This document shows positions 17,266-26,412 of a DNA stretch of 64,000 bases, piece after piece (position 1 is the first letter of the stretch; every line of letters starts with the position of its first letter). A program made the position numbers and the translations under genes. Below the pieces are notes generated by a model that saw only the letters and a program-made list of their open reading frames with translations, had not been told where the DNA came from and did no database searches. The stretch is from NCBI GenBank assembly GCA_015060115.1, contig SUZB01000002.1, positions 62,001-126,000 on the forward strand, given 5' to 3'. The DNA comes from Rikenellaceae bacterium (GTDB lineage: Bacteria > Bacteroidota > Bacteroidia > Bacteroidales > Rikenellaceae).

Positions 17266-20200
17266 TTATGCTTCACTCTCCGAGGCCAAATAGCGCAACA
17301 TCGCCACACCCTCGGCTATGGTATATATCTTTCTAACGGTCATCGACAGGCGATTATTGTATTGCTTGACGACAAATCTATCGGGCTGGGCAACGACACG
17401 GCGCAGCAGGCGCAAGAATGTCTCGGTCTTGAAGAAGGGCGATGAGTTGTCGCCAACAAAGCGAGCAATCATCAGGCCGTTCTTCACCTTGATATGCTCT
17501 ATACCGAGGTTGACAGCCTCGCGGCGTAACTTCACAACATCGATAAGCCCCTTAACCGACTGAGGCAGAGCGCCAAAACGGTCGATAAGGCGCTGGGCAA
17601 GAGCCTCAAATTCCGCATCGCTCTTCATCGCATCAATCTCACGATAGAGGCGCAACTTCTCGCTCTGCGAGCGCACATAGCTATCGGGAATCATAGCATC
17701 GACATCGATATCGATGGTTGCATCATCCACAAATGCCACATCCATAGCATCGTTCTCGGCCTGCGTAAGACCCGACACATCGAGACCCTCGGCACGCAAC
17801 TCCGAGATTGCCTGATTTAGAATCTTCTGGTAGGTCTCGATACCGACATCGGCGATAAAGCCACTCTGCTCAGCACCGAGCAGGTTACCCGCACCTCGTA
17901 TATCGAGATCCTGCATAGCGATATTGAAGCCTGAGCCGAGGTCCGAAAACTCCTCGATGGCACGCAGACGACGGCGGGCATCACCTCCGATAAGCTCCTC
18001 AGGTGGCGAGAGCAGATAACAAAATCCCTTCTTGTCGCTACGACCCACACGGCCACGCAACTGGTGCAAATCGCTAAGGCCGTAGCGGTGTGCATCGTTG
18101 ATAATGATGGTATTAGCGTTGGCAATATCGATGCCGTTCTCGATAATCGTGGTAGCCACCAGCACATCGAACTCGCCATAGATAAAGTCCATAATGAGCT
18201 TTTCGAGCTGGTCTGCAGGCATACGACCGTGGCCGATAGCCACACGAGCCTTGGGACATAGGCGTGTGATAAGCCCCTGAATGGTGGTCAAATCCTCGAC
18301 ACGGTTATGCACAAAGTAGACCTGACCGCCACGCGACAGCTCCTCCTCGACAGCATCACGGATAACATCCTCCGAGAAGAGGTGCGACTCGGTAACGATA
18401 GGCTGGCGGTTGGGAGGAGGCGTAGAGATTACCGACAAGTCGCGCGAGCCCATCAGCGAGAACTGCAAGGTACGCGGTATGGGCGTAGCGGTAAGCGTGA
18501 GCGTATCAACCGACACGGCCATCTCGGTAAGTTTCTCCTTGGCTGCAACGCCAAACTTCTGCTCCTCGTCTATGATGAGCAGGCCGAGGTCGTGGAACTC
18601 AATCTGCTTCGAGAGCATCTTATGTGTGCCGATAAGAATATCTATCTTGCCCGCCTTAAGCTCCTCGGCAATACGGCGTGCCTCCTTCGTAGACTTCGTG
18701 CGGTTGATATACTCCACCGTAACGGGCAAGTCGCGCAGACGCTCCGAGAATGAGCGGTAGTGTTGCAGGGCGAGAATTGTCGTAGGCACAAGGACCGCTG
18801 TCTGCTTGCCATCGCACGCCGCCTTGAACGCAGCACGGATAGCCACCTCCGTTTTACCAAAGCCCACATCGCCACATACCAACCTATCCATAGGCTGGTC
18901 GGACTCCATATCGCGCTTGATAGCCGCCACAGCACTCTGCTGGTCGGGCGTATCCTCCCACTTGAACGATGCCTCCAACTCCTGCTGCAGGTAGCCATCC
19001 TCCGAGAAGGCGAAGCCCTTAGATGCCTTACGCTTGGCATAGAGGGCGATAAGCTCACGCGAAATATCCTTAACAGCCCTCTTTGTCGTAGCCTTGAGCT
19101 TCTGCCATGCGCCATTGCCGAGTTTATAAATCTTCGGTGGCTCACTATCGCCACTCTTATAGCGCGATATGCGGTGCAGGGCGTGAACATTCACGAACAG
19201 AATGTCGTTATCCTTGTAGATGAGCTTGATAGCCTCCTTCGTGCGGCCATTCTCGTTGAGCTTGACAAGACCGCCAAACCTACCTACGCCGTGATCGATA
19301 TGCACCACATAGTCGCCAACCTTCAGGGCGTTGAGCTCGGCAACGGTCATCTGCTCATCACGCTTAATCTCACCACGCAGGCGATAGCGCTGGTAGCGGT
19401 CGAAAATCTGATGGTCGGTATAGATGCAAACCTTCAGCCTGTTGTCTACAAAGCCCTCGTGAAGCACAATATCTTCGGAGCGGAACGACACCTCACGGCG
19501 ACCCACCTGATGAAAGATGTTCTCCAGACGCTCAATCTGCGCCTTGTTGTGCGAGAGAATGGTTGTGGTATAGCCACGCTCCGTATTCCAACGAATATCG
19601 TCGGCAAGCATCTCGAAGTTGCGATTAAAGGCGGGCTGTGGCGTGGTGTCGAAGGTGATGGTTTGGGAGGCTCGGCGCTCCTTGATATTATCCTTCAGCA
19701 CAACCAACGAGCTTGACTCCCAATCCTTTAGGAGTATCTGGCGGGATGTTACACGGTGCTGAGCACTACGCAAATCCTCCTCCGACTCGGCCTGTTCGAG
19801 GAGCTTGGTGCGCACATCGTTAATCTTGCGCAGGGCATAGTCGCCATCCGAAAGCCACCAAGTAGCGCCCTCGGCAAAGCGTGCCAACGACACCTGCTCT
19901 CTCGCTTCGGCCTCACGCATAAGGTTGGGGATAATCTCTACCTCCGTAGGGCGCTCCGACGACAGCTGGCTCGATATATCAAATCTACGGATAGAGTCCA
20001 CCTCATCGCCAAAAAAGTCGATACGATAGGGCTTTGACTCGACATACGAAAAGACATCGACAATACCGCCTCGCACCGAGTATTGTCCCGGCTCATAGAC
20101 GAAATCCACCCTCTGGAAACCGCGTGCCGCAAGCCACTCAACAAGCTCCGACTGCACAATCTTCTCGCCCACCTTCACCCTACGCGACTCGGCCTCCATA

Positions 20201-20607
20201 CTATCGCGGGCAGCGACACTCTCGGCTAACGCCTCAGGGTAGGTGCAGACAACTAAGTAGCCCTTCCGAAATGTCGAAATAGCATTTAGCGCTGCGGTAC
20301 GGCGAACAATGCCTTGGGCATCCTCCGCACCATAGGCAACAGAGCGCTTATAGCCCGAAGCGAAGAAGACAACACGCTCTTCGTCAAGGAGTTCGTAGAA
20401 GTCATTGACGAGGTATGCCGCAGCATCTCGATCATCGGCCAAGAAGATGTGGATACCCCCCATTCGCTCGACGATATCGGCCGTATAAAGCGAATAGGCT
20501 CCGCCGACCAACTGTTCGAGATGGACGGTAGAGCCTATATTTTCCAAACTTTTCTTTAGCTCGGACGCACGCTTGGACTTGCGAACGAGACCTTTGAAAT
20601 AATCCAT
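17266..20607 (-). CDS. mfd: Transcription-repair coupling factor
   Basis: This 1113-residue ATPase removes stalled RNA polymerase and recruits UvrA to lesions. It shows the UvrB-like N-terminal part, the RNAP-interaction (CarD-like) region near residues 450-520 (GDYVVHIDHGVGRFGG), and the SF2 motor. Walker A is GDVGFGKTEVA near residue 580 and motif II is DEEQKFG near 680. Motif III is TATPIPRTLQ, with RGRVGRSDKKGFCYL further on. The C-terminal TRCF domain is present. Length is normal. It heads a closely packed series with coaX and four envelope genes. Confidence 0.96.
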   Translation of the reverse strand: MDYFKGLVRKSKRASELKKSLENIGSTVHLEQLVGGAYSLYTADIVERMGGIHIFLADDRDAAAYLVNDFYELLDEERVVFFASGYKRSVAYGAEDAQGIVRRTAALNAISTFRKGYLVVCTYPEALAESVAARDSMEAESRRVKVGEKIVQSELVEWLAARGFQRVDFVYEPGQYSVRGGIVDVFSYVESKPYRIDFFGDEVDSIRRFDISSQLSSERPTEVEIIPNLMREAEAREQVSLARFAEGATWWLSDGDYALRKINDVRTKLLEQAESEEDLRSAQHRVTSRQILLKDWESSSLVVLKDNIKERRASQTITFDTTPQPAFNRNFEMLADDIRWNTERGYTTTILSHNKAQIERLENIFHQVGRREVSFRSEDIVLHEGFVDNRLKVCIYTDHQIFDRYQRYRLRGEIKRDEQMTVAELNALKVGDYVVHIDHGVGRFGGLVKLNENGRTKEAIKLIYKDNDILFVNVHALHRISRYKSGDSEPPKIYKLGNGAWQKLKATTKRAVKDISRELIALYAKRKASKGFAFSEDGYLQQELEASFKWEDTPDQQSAVAAIKRDMESDQPMDRLVCGDVGFGKTEVAIRAAFKAACDGKQTAVLVPTTILALQHYRSFSERLRDLPVTVEYINRTKSTKEARRIAEELKAGKIDILIGTHKMLSKQIEFHDLGLLIIDEEQKFGVAAKEKLTEMAVSVDTLTLTATPIPRTLQFSLMGSRDLSVISTPPPNRQPIVTESHLFSEDVIRDAVEEELSRGGQVYFVHNRVEDLTTIQGLITRLCPKARVAIGHGRMPADQLEKLIMDFIYGEFDVLVATTIIENGIDIANANTIIINDAHRYGLSDLHQLRGRVGRSDKKGFCYLLSPPEELIGGDARRRLRAIEEFSDLGSGFNIAMQDLDIRGAGNLLGAEQSGFIADVGIETYQKILNQAISELRAEGLDVSGLTQAENDAMDVAFVDDATIDIDVDAMIPDSYVRSQSEKLRLYREIDAMKSDAEFEALAQRLIDRFGALPQSVKGLIDVVKLRREAVNLGIEHIKVKNGLMIARFVGDNSSPFFKTETFLRLLRRVVAQPDRFVVKQYNNRLSMTVRKIYTIAEGVAMLRYLASESEA

Positions 20608-20674
20608 TGCACTCCTAATAGTTTTTCGCCCGACACTCTTGCGGGCTTCACCAAAGAGGCTTTAGAAGTGTCGC

Positions 20675-22219
20675 TTAATAGAGAAGCGACTTTCCCTTTT
20701 TGTCAAGATAGCTCACATCAATCATTCCGACACTTGAGTCCGAAGTTAGCTTGATGCGAATCTTGTACTTGAAAATCCAACGCATCCTCAACGAGGGCAC
20801 TCCTCGCTTAAGATAGGCTGCAACATAGGGGCTTACACGCAGTTCGACAAACTTAACACCCTTCTCGGCCAATAGCTGCACCTGACCCTCAATCTTCTGC
20901 TCAAGCAGAATGGTGGGCTCAACCTTGCCTGTTCCATGACAAGTGGGGCAGACATCCGAGGTCTCCTCCATAGCGATGGGGCGAACACGCTGGCGTGTAA
21001 TCTGCATAAGGCCGAACTTCGAGAGGGGCAGGATGGTGTGCTTTGCCTTGTCGGTAGACATCAGCTTCTGCATCTCGGTGAGAAGCATCTGGCGGCTCTG
21101 CGCCTTTGCCATATCGATAAAGTCGACAATGACAATACCTCCCATATCACGAAGGCGCAACTGTCGCGCAATCTCCTTGGCGGCGGCAAGGTTGACCTCC
21201 AAAACGGTCTGCTCCTGACTATCGTCCTTCTTGGTGCGGTTGCCAGAGTTTACATCGATGACATGCATCGCCTCGGTGTGCTCGATGATAAGGTATGCAC
21301 CACGCTTCAGGGATACATACTTGGCAAACAACGACTTAATCTGTTTCGCGACATCGTACTGCTCAAAGATGGGCACCTTGCCCTTGTAGAGTTTCACCAA
21401 GCGCTCCATTTCGGGCTTGATGACATGTACATAGCTTCGTATCTCGTTGTACATCTTCTCGTCATCGACCATAATCTGCGAGAAGGTGTCGTTCAGCGAG
21501 TCGCGAATAATAGTGTTTACTCGGCTCATCTCGCTCATCAGGCGAGCGGGAGCCTCACTCTTGCTAATCGCGGCAAGAGTAGTGTTCCATCTCTCGACAA
21601 GAGAGAGTATGTCTTGCATAATGTCGATGTCCTCGGCATCGGCAGCTGCCGTGCGAATGATAACACCGAAGTTGGGCGGTAGCACCTCTTGAGCTACCTT
21701 TCTAAGTCGTTTCTTTGCGGCGTTAGAGCGTATCTTTGTCGATACAAACACCTTGGAAGTAAACGGCACCAACACCACATTTCGACCTGCCAACGAGATG
21801 TCGGCAGTGAGGCGTGGGCCCTTGGTCGAGATTGCCTCCTTGGCAATCTGCACCATAACGAGGTCGCCAACCTTGAGATGATCGCCTATGCGACCCTCCT
21901 TCTCCAACGGCTGTTCGAGCTTCATAGCCTCGACACGCAGTGAGCGCTTGCCGGGCTGGTGGCTCGATACCAACTTATCCAACGAGCGGTAGTTGGCGCC
22001 GAGGTCGAGATAGTGGATAAAGGCATCCTTCTCGTGGCCTATGTTTACGAATGCTGCGTTCAGACCGGGCATAATCTTACGCACCTTGCCCAAGTAGATA
22101 TCACCTACCGAGAAACCAGCCTGACACTGCTCCTTGTTGAGCTCGACAAGCACCTTATCCTCGCAAAGTGCTATCGAGACCTCCGTTGGATTTACATTGA
22201 TAATAAGTTCACGATTCAT
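20675..22219 (-). CDS. rng: Ribonuclease G/E family endoribonuclease
   Basis: This 514-residue protein has an embedded S1 domain (about residues 38-130, VGDIYLGKVRKIMPGLNAAFVNIGHEKDAFIH). The DNase I-like catalytic region contains GGIVIVDFIDM with the metal-binding aspartates. The zinc-link CPTCHGTGKV near residue 415 joins dimers in RNase E/G. It lacks the long disordered C-terminal scaffold of enterobacterial RNase E, so RNase G is the better name. It processes rRNA and decays mRNA in the cytoplasm. A large inverted repeat occupies the DNA 5' of it. Confidence 0.92.
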   Translation of the reverse strand: MNRELIINVNPTEVSIALCEDKVLVELNKEQCQAGFSVGDIYLGKVRKIMPGLNAAFVNIGHEKDAFIHYLDLGANYRSLDKLVSSHQPGKRSLRVEAMKLEQPLEKEGRIGDHLKVGDLVMVQIAKEAISTKGPRLTADISLAGRNVVLVPFTSKVFVSTKIRSNAAKKRLRKVAQEVLPPNFGVIIRTAAADAEDIDIMQDILSLVERWNTTLAAISKSEAPARLMSEMSRVNTIIRDSLNDTFSQIMVDDEKMYNEIRSYVHVIKPEMERLVKLYKGKVPIFEQYDVAKQIKSLFAKYVSLKRGAYLIIEHTEAMHVIDVNSGNRTKKDDSQEQTVLEVNLAAAKEIARQLRLRDMGGIVIVDFIDMAKAQSRQMLLTEMQKLMSTDKAKHTILPLSKFGLMQITRQRVRPIAMEETSDVCPTCHGTGKVEPTILLEQKIEGQVQLLAEKGVKFVELRVSPYVAAYLKRGVPSLRMRWIFKYKIRIKLTSDSSVGMIDVSYLDKKGKSLLY

Positions 22220-22285
22220 ACTCTTACAATGTAAATCAGTTTGTTAATCGGGGCTTTAGCGAACATTTTTCGCTCAACCCCCTCC

Positions 22286-22416
22286 AGTGAGAAGTTGTAT
22301 AACAAGAGCTAATTTTAGGCACACGCAATTCTTAAAACCGCAGATTACAGTGGCAAATGAGGATTTTGAGAATTATGTGTAACGCCAAAGTAGCTATTGT
22401 TAGAGTGCTTCTCGCT
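22286..22416. repeat. 131-bp nested inverted repeat upstream of rng
   Basis: The outer arms start AGTGAGAAG (22286) and end CTTCTCGCT (22416). Middle arms ATAACAAGAGCTA and TAGCTATTGTTA pair with one mismatch. Inner 20-bp arms (22320-22339 and 22361-22380) are imperfectly complementary. It fills most of the gap between rng and the small ribosomal protein gene. Confidence 0.7.
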
Positions 22417-22478
22417 AAAATAGACGAAGCTAAGAGCCAAAACCCTTAGCCTCATCTATAGTCTAAATAAGAGGAAGA

Positions 22479-22568
22479 TTACTTCTTCTTATGACGATTC
22501 TTGCGAAGACGCTTCTTACGCTTGTGCGTCGCCATCTTATGACGCTTGTGCTTCTTTCCGTTTGGCAT
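22479..22568 (-). CDS. mS38/COX24-like tiny ribosomal protein (29 aa)
   Basis: This complete 29-residue, extremely basic ORF starts MPNGKKHKRHKMATHKRKKR and ends RKNRHKKK. It matches the AURKAIP1/COX24 domain small proteins annotated throughout Bacteroidota, related to mitochondrial mS38 and actinobacterial bS22 of the small subunit (recalled, not searched). Its stop is TAA. It lies 30 bp after the HU gene and probably shares its transcript. Confidence 0.8.
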   Translation of the reverse strand: MPNGKKHKRHKMATHKRKKRLRKNRHKKK

Positions 22569-22598
22569 AATTGTTATTATTTAATGTTTGTTAACTGC

Positions 22599-22871
22599 TT
22601 ATTTTACCTCACCTGCGAAGCTCTTAGCGGGCTTGAATGCGGGGATACGGTGCTCAGGAATAGTGATAGTGGTGTTCTTCGAGATGTTACGAGCAACCTT
22701 GGTCTTGCGAGTCTTGATGATGAAGCTACCGAAACCACGGAGGTATACATTCTTACCCTCAATCATAGCACCCTTTACATTCTCCATAAATGCCTCTACG
22801 ATAGCCTGAACCTGAACCTTCTCTACACCGGTCGACTTCGCAATCTCGTTTACGATATCTGCCTTTGTCAT
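22599..22871 (-). CDS. HU family DNA-binding protein
   Basis: This 90-residue histone-like protein has the typical MTKADIVNEIAKSTG start. The arm region GFGSFIIKTRKTKVARN and NPxT-like STIPEHRIPAFKP-type ending (TITIPEHRIPAFKPAK) are present. It bends and compacts DNA as a dimer. A strong promoter (22949-22980) stands about 78 bp upstream, and the tiny ribosomal protein follows. Confidence 0.95.
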   Translation of the reverse strand: MTKADIVNEIAKSTGVEKVQVQAIVEAFMENVKGAMIEGKNVYLRGFGSFIIKTRKTKVARNISKNTTITIPEHRIPAFKPAKSFAGEVK

Positions 22872-22948
22872 TTTAGTGATATTATTTTTAGTTATTTTTT
22901 TGAATACTCTTCTTTAACCTCTACGGTCTAATTTGACCATACAGACCG

Positions 22949-22980
22949 CAAATGTACAGCGTTTTGCAATAAAAAGCAAA
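22949..22980 (-). promoter_or_regulatory. Promoter of the HU gene
   Basis: On the minus strand, TTTG (22980-22977), a 20-bp spacer and TACATTTG (22956-22949) match the Bacteroidota consensus. Confidence 0.75.
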
Positions 22981-23044
22981 CAAATTTCAAAAAAAAGTTT
23001 ATCAACTCGTTAATTAGCACCCATATTAGCCATTACGGGCAAGC

Positions 23045-23455
23045 CTAACGGAAGTTGTTGAGTGCCGTAGCAAGACCCTCGACAGCCTGGTCCAATCCCG
23101 ACTGAATCTTGCCACCTATCATCATCTTCATCATCATATTTAGCTCGGCGTGGAGCACCATACGCACACGGGTGTCGCGCTCATCAACCTGATGAAGCTG
23201 AATCCAGAAGGCAAAGTCGATAGGCACACCGCCCTCGTCGGCAACAATCTTAACATGCTTATTCTCAACCTTCTCGGCAATGCGCAATGCCACCTTGAAG
23301 CCCTTGACCTTGAACGAGCAGCTATCCTCGGTAGCCTCCCACTCCTCGACCTTGTCTTTCAATGCGGGCGAGAGCAAGTCGAGGCGCGAGATTATCGGGA
23401 AGATAAGCGCTGCGGGGTGATGTATCTGTTGCTGTTTTGATTCGTATTTTTCCAT
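23045..23455 (-). CDS. SRPBCC-fold protein
   Basis: This 136-residue protein has the START/SRPBCC pattern: an N-terminal helix-loop with LIFPIISRLDLLSP, a charged beta-grip (EEWEATEDSCSFKVKGFKVALRI), and a long C-terminal helix (LDQAVEGLATALNNF). The family binds hydrophobic ligands, but no specific function is assignable. The start at 23455 (MEKYESKQQ) is preferred to an upstream ATG because the -7 box CAAAGATA (minus-strand TATCTTTG, 23477-23484) overlaps that longer start. The gene follows tsaE closely. Confidence 0.7.
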   Translation of the reverse strand: MEKYESKQQQIHHPAALIFPIISRLDLLSPALKDKVEEWEATEDSCSFKVKGFKVALRIAEKVENKHVKIVADEGGVPIDFAFWIQLHQVDERDTRVRMVLHAELNMMMKMMIGGKIQSGLDQAVEGLATALNNFR

Positions 23456-23491
23456 AACTTTCCTCTTTAGCGGTTGCAAAGATAGTCTTTT

Positions 23492-23905
23492 TTAGCGAAT
23501 TACAAAACGGCGCTCGGTATCCGACTTTATTTCGATACGCACGACCATAGTATCTTCAGGTAGCAGTGGCTCTATCTTTTCGGGCCACTCCACCAAGCAC
23601 AGCTCACCCGATGCGAAATACTCCTCGCAACCAAAGTCTAAAGCCTCCTCAACACGCTCGATACGATACATATCGAAGTGGAAGATGGTGCGGTCGCCCT
23701 CATACTGGTTTACAATGGCAAAGGTAGGGCTTGCAACATCGTCATCGGCATTGAGCATAGCGGCAATACGGCTAATCAGCGTGGTCTTGCCTGCACCCAT
23801 AGGGGCATCAAAGGCCACAACAGTGCGCCCAGCGAGCGAGTCCAAGACCTCGCGGGCAACATTATCAAGCTCATCGAGTGAGCCAATCTCTATTACTTTT
23901 TCCAT
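23492..23905 (-). CDS. tsaE: tRNA t6A synthesis ATPase TsaE
   Basis: This 137-residue P-loop protein has Walker A APMGAGKTT with Lys40, switch-like SPTFAIVNQYEG, and HFDMYRIE, the standard TsaE motifs. With TsaB, TsaC and TsaD it drives N6-threonylcarbamoylation of A37 in ANN-decoding tRNAs. Length is normal. It starts 11 bp after porX, an association I recall from other Bacteroidota. Confidence 0.94.
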   Translation of the reverse strand: MEKVIEIGSLDELDNVAREVLDSLAGRTVVAFDAPMGAGKTTLISRIAAMLNADDDVASPTFAIVNQYEGDRTIFHFDMYRIERVEEALDFGCEEYFASGELCLVEWPEKIEPLLPEDTMVVRIEIKSDTERRFVIR

Positions 23906-23916
23906 ATATCTCTTAT

Positions 23917-25476
23917 TTATCTTGCTTTGGGCTTCAACACCGCAAAGGGCACAATCATCTCCTCCATAGAGATACCGCCATGCTGGAAGGTGTTGCGATA
24001 GTAGCGTATATACTTGTTAGCATCGTTGTTATAGACCAAAAAGTCGCGGTTGTAGGCGAAGATGTAGCTCGATGTAAGGCGTCCCGATGGCAGTTGCACA
24101 TCCTCAGGGCGTGTTACCTCATATACATCGCGCGCGTTATACGCGAGGTTGCGACCTGTCTTGTAGCGCAGGTTTGCCGATGTCTCCTTATCGCCCGTAA
24201 CACGCACAGGATTATCCACGCGGATAGTGCCGTGGTCGGAGGTTACGATGATGGTATGCCCCTTCTGGGCAAGGTTGCGGAAGAGGGTGTAGAGCTCCGA
24301 GTGCTCGAACCACGAGCGGGTGAGTGAGCGGAAGGCATCCTCGTCATCGGTCAGGTCGCGAATGATGTCGGTCTCGGTGCGCGCGTGCGAGAGGATGTCG
24401 AGGAAGTTGTACACAACAACCGAAAAGTCGGCATCGTAGAGGCGCTGCATATTATCAAGCAGTTTTCGTCCCGCCTCAGGGCGCACAAGCTTGTCGAACG
24501 ATAGTTTGTAGCCCTTGCCCGACTGCTGGATAAGACGGCGCAGGAACTCCTCCTCATACATATTTTTGCCACCATCCTCGTTGTCGTTGAGCCACTTTTC
24601 GGGCATCAGCTTGTCGATAGCCAACGGCATAAGACCCGCAAAGAGGGCATTTCGTGCATACTGCGTTGCCGTAGGCAGAATGGCGCAGTAGAAGTCATCG
24701 ACAGCCACATCGTAGAGGCCACGCAACAGAGGCTCGATAGTACGCCACTGGTCGTAGCGCATATTGTCGATAACTAAAAGTGTGGTCTTCGCCGACTCAT
24801 CGACTACGGGGAAGATGCGACGACGCATCAGCGTGTGCGACATCACGGGTATCTCATCATCGCTCACACGGCGGTTTATCCAGTCGTAGTAGTTACGGCG
24901 CACAAACTTCGAGAACTCCTGATTTGCCTCGTTCTTCTGGTATGCCAAAATCTCCTTGATGCTCCTATCCGACGATGAGGCGAGCTCTATCTCCCAGCCC
25001 ACCAGCTTGCGGTAGAGCTGTGTCCAGTCCGAGAACGACTGTGCCGACTGCTGCTGTGCTGCGATACGGCCAAACTCCGAGCGGTAGTCTGCTGTGGTCT
25101 GCTCGGTAACAAGTTGCTGGGAGTGAAGGTTTTTCTTTATCGACAGAAGCACCTGATTGGGGTTTACGGGCTTGATGATATAGTCGGCAATCTTCGAGCC
25201 TATGGCCTTATCCATAATATTCTCCTCCTCGCTCTTCGTCACCATAATCACGGGCAGGGAGGGGCGCGCCGCCTTGATTAGAGGCAGTGTCTCAAGACCT
25301 GTCATACCGGGCATCATCTCATCTAAGATTACAAGGTCGTATGCCGTAGCACCCACCATCTCCACGGCATCATAGCCGTTGTTGCAGGTGTCTACCTTAT
25401 AGCCCTTGGCCTCGATAAACATTATATGTGGCTTCAAGAAGTCGATTTCGTCATCAACCCAGAGAATCTTATTCAT
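23917..25476 (-). CDS. porX: PorX-type response regulator with PglZ (alkaline phosphatase-like) domain
   Basis: This 519-residue protein has a receiver domain (residues 1-120) with DD at 8-9, phospho-acceptor Asp52 in YDLVILDEMMPG, and Lys in YIIKPVNP. A helical linker follows, then a PglZ/alkaline-phosphatase-superfamily domain (about 200-515; TTLLVIDNMRYDQW, TSDHGTIRV). In Porphyromonas and Flavobacterium, PorX acts with PorY and the sigma factor SigP to control the type IX secretion system and cleaves oligonucleotides. No T9SS structural gene lies nearby here. The heptamer array of a modular repeat runs up to within one base of its ATG. Confidence 0.92.
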   Translation of the reverse strand: MNKILWVDDEIDFLKPHIMFIEAKGYKVDTCNNGYDAVEMVGATAYDLVILDEMMPGMTGLETLPLIKAARPSLPVIMVTKSEEENIMDKAIGSKIADYIIKPVNPNQVLLSIKKNLHSQQLVTEQTTADYRSEFGRIAAQQQSAQSFSDWTQLYRKLVGWEIELASSSDRSIKEILAYQKNEANQEFSKFVRRNYYDWINRRVSDDEIPVMSHTLMRRRIFPVVDESAKTTLLVIDNMRYDQWRTIEPLLRGLYDVAVDDFYCAILPTATQYARNALFAGLMPLAIDKLMPEKWLNDNEDGGKNMYEEEFLRRLIQQSGKGYKLSFDKLVRPEAGRKLLDNMQRLYDADFSVVVYNFLDILSHARTETDIIRDLTDDEDAFRSLTRSWFEHSELYTLFRNLAQKGHTIIVTSDHGTIRVDNPVRVTGDKETSANLRYKTGRNLAYNARDVYEVTRPEDVQLPSGRLTSSYIFAYNRDFLVYNNDANKYIRYYRNTFQHGGISMEEMIVPFAVLKPKAR

Positions 25477-25477
25477 A

Positions 25478-25614
25478 GTTTTTAGTTGTTAGTTTTTAGT
25501 TGTTAGAGTTTTTTAGGACCAGTAAGACCAATAAGACGATAAGACCAGAAAGAAAAAAATGTGATACCCGACCTCGTATCGGTCTTAAGGTCCTAAGGTC
25601 TTAAAGTCTTAAAA
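25478..25614. repeat. Modular nonamer/heptamer element abutting porX
   Basis: Four heptamers (25478-25505) end one base from the porX ATG. Next come nonamer arm units of the GTAAGACCA/ATAAGACGA kind, the core GTGATACCCGACCTCGTA, and a right arm GGTCTTAAGGTCCTAAG continuing to 25614. No closing heptamers are seen on the NUDIX side. Confidence 0.85.
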
Positions 25615-25647
25615 AAATCCTATCGCTCCTAAAAATAACTACCCCAC

Positions 25648-26265
25648 TCACCTCTCCATCTTCTCTAACGCTTCGACGACCATTTTAATTGTTGGGTAGC
25701 TCACTTTTAGCTTTTCGCTACGCTCTTCGCTATTGCACCACTCAGCCTTGGCGATGCCCTCCTCCGCTTGGCACCTTAGCTCGCCTCCCGTTGCTCGCAT
25801 CTGCCACCAGCGGGTGTGCTTCAGCTCCCAGCGGCCGTAGGTGTCGTAGGCGTGCCAAGTCTCAATAATAGGCTCTGCGCCAACCAGCTCCGCCACGATG
25901 CCTGTCTCCTCCTCGACCTCGCGCAGTGCCGCCCGAGATGGCTCCTCACCCGCCTCGATATGCCCCTTGGGCAGATCCCAGCGCTCACGAAGGAGAATCA
26001 TCAGCAACTCCTCGCTATCGTTTAACACAGCACCTCCTGCCGCCTCAACCATCACAAACTCACTGCCAAAATGCTCAAACGCCTCGCAAGGATTTTTCGC
26101 TACAATAGCGACAAATTTGTCTGTCTCAACTTTTTTTATTACTTTCGCTCTCGAAACCGCATCTAAGCTCTCGGCATAGATTACAGAATCGGCATCGGCG
26201 GGTGGCTCCGCAAGGAAGGCCACACGATGCTCGCCAAAGTAGATGGTATATGTCGAATCGTTCAT
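25648..26265 (-). CDS. NUDIX hydrolase
   Basis: This 205-residue protein has a complete Nudix box at residues 101-123 (GHIEAGEEPSRAALREVEEE then TGI), so it should cleave a nucleoside diphosphate linked to another moiety using Mg. The preceding WDLPKG and following TWHAYDTYGRWELKHTRWW resemble diadenosine-polyphosphate-type hydrolases. An N-terminal ~70-residue extension is unassigned. A minus-strand TACCTTTG box (26274-26281) lies only 8 bp before the ATG, so the mRNA may be leaderless. Confidence 0.85.
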   Translation of the reverse strand: MNDSTYTIYFGEHRVAFLAEPPADADSVIYAESLDAVSRAKVIKKVETDKFVAIVAKNPCEAFEHFGSEFVMVEAAGGAVLNDSEELLMILLRERWDLPKGHIEAGEEPSRAALREVEEETGIVAELVGAEPIIETWHAYDTYGRWELKHTRWWQMRATGGELRCQAEEGIAKAEWCNSEERSEKLKVSYPTIKMVVEALEKMER

Positions 26266-26273
26266 AACGATTG

Positions 26274-26281
26274 CAAAGGTA
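26274..26281 (-). promoter_or_regulatory. -7 box of the NUDIX gene, next to the start codon
   Basis: The minus strand reads TACCTTTG 8 bp before ATG. No good -33 is found at 19-20 bp. If used, the transcript would have almost no leader. Confidence 0.5.
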
Positions 26282-26347
26282 CGAAAAAAGAGATACGGTT
26301 ACACCACTTGAGACAAAATTTGTTGTAACAAGGATAATGTAGAAGGA

Positions 26348-26370
26348 CCATCGTTACGATGGCAAAGGTA
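26348..26370. promoter_or_regulatory. Palindrome and CAAAGGTA box between NUDIX and S9 peptidase genes
   Basis: A 15-bp palindrome CCATCGTTACGATGG (26348-26362) is followed directly by CAAAGGTA (26363-26370), a minus-strand -7 box. It may be a second, upstream NUDIX promoter with an operator. No plus-strand consensus box for the peptidase is evident. Confidence 0.4.
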
Positions 26371-26412
26371 AGAAAAATGCAGGACAACTAACTAAAACTA
26401 CATAACTTATTT

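Noticed and set aside
20608..20674. Terminator between rng and mfd
   Set aside because: A GCCCG/CGGGC stem of only 5 bp with a weak A-rich tail is too poor to call.
23917..25476. Type IX secretion cluster around porX
   Set aside because: Neighbours are tsaE, an SRPBCC protein and a NUDIX enzyme. No por/gld/spr genes and no T9SS C-terminal domains were seen in the window.
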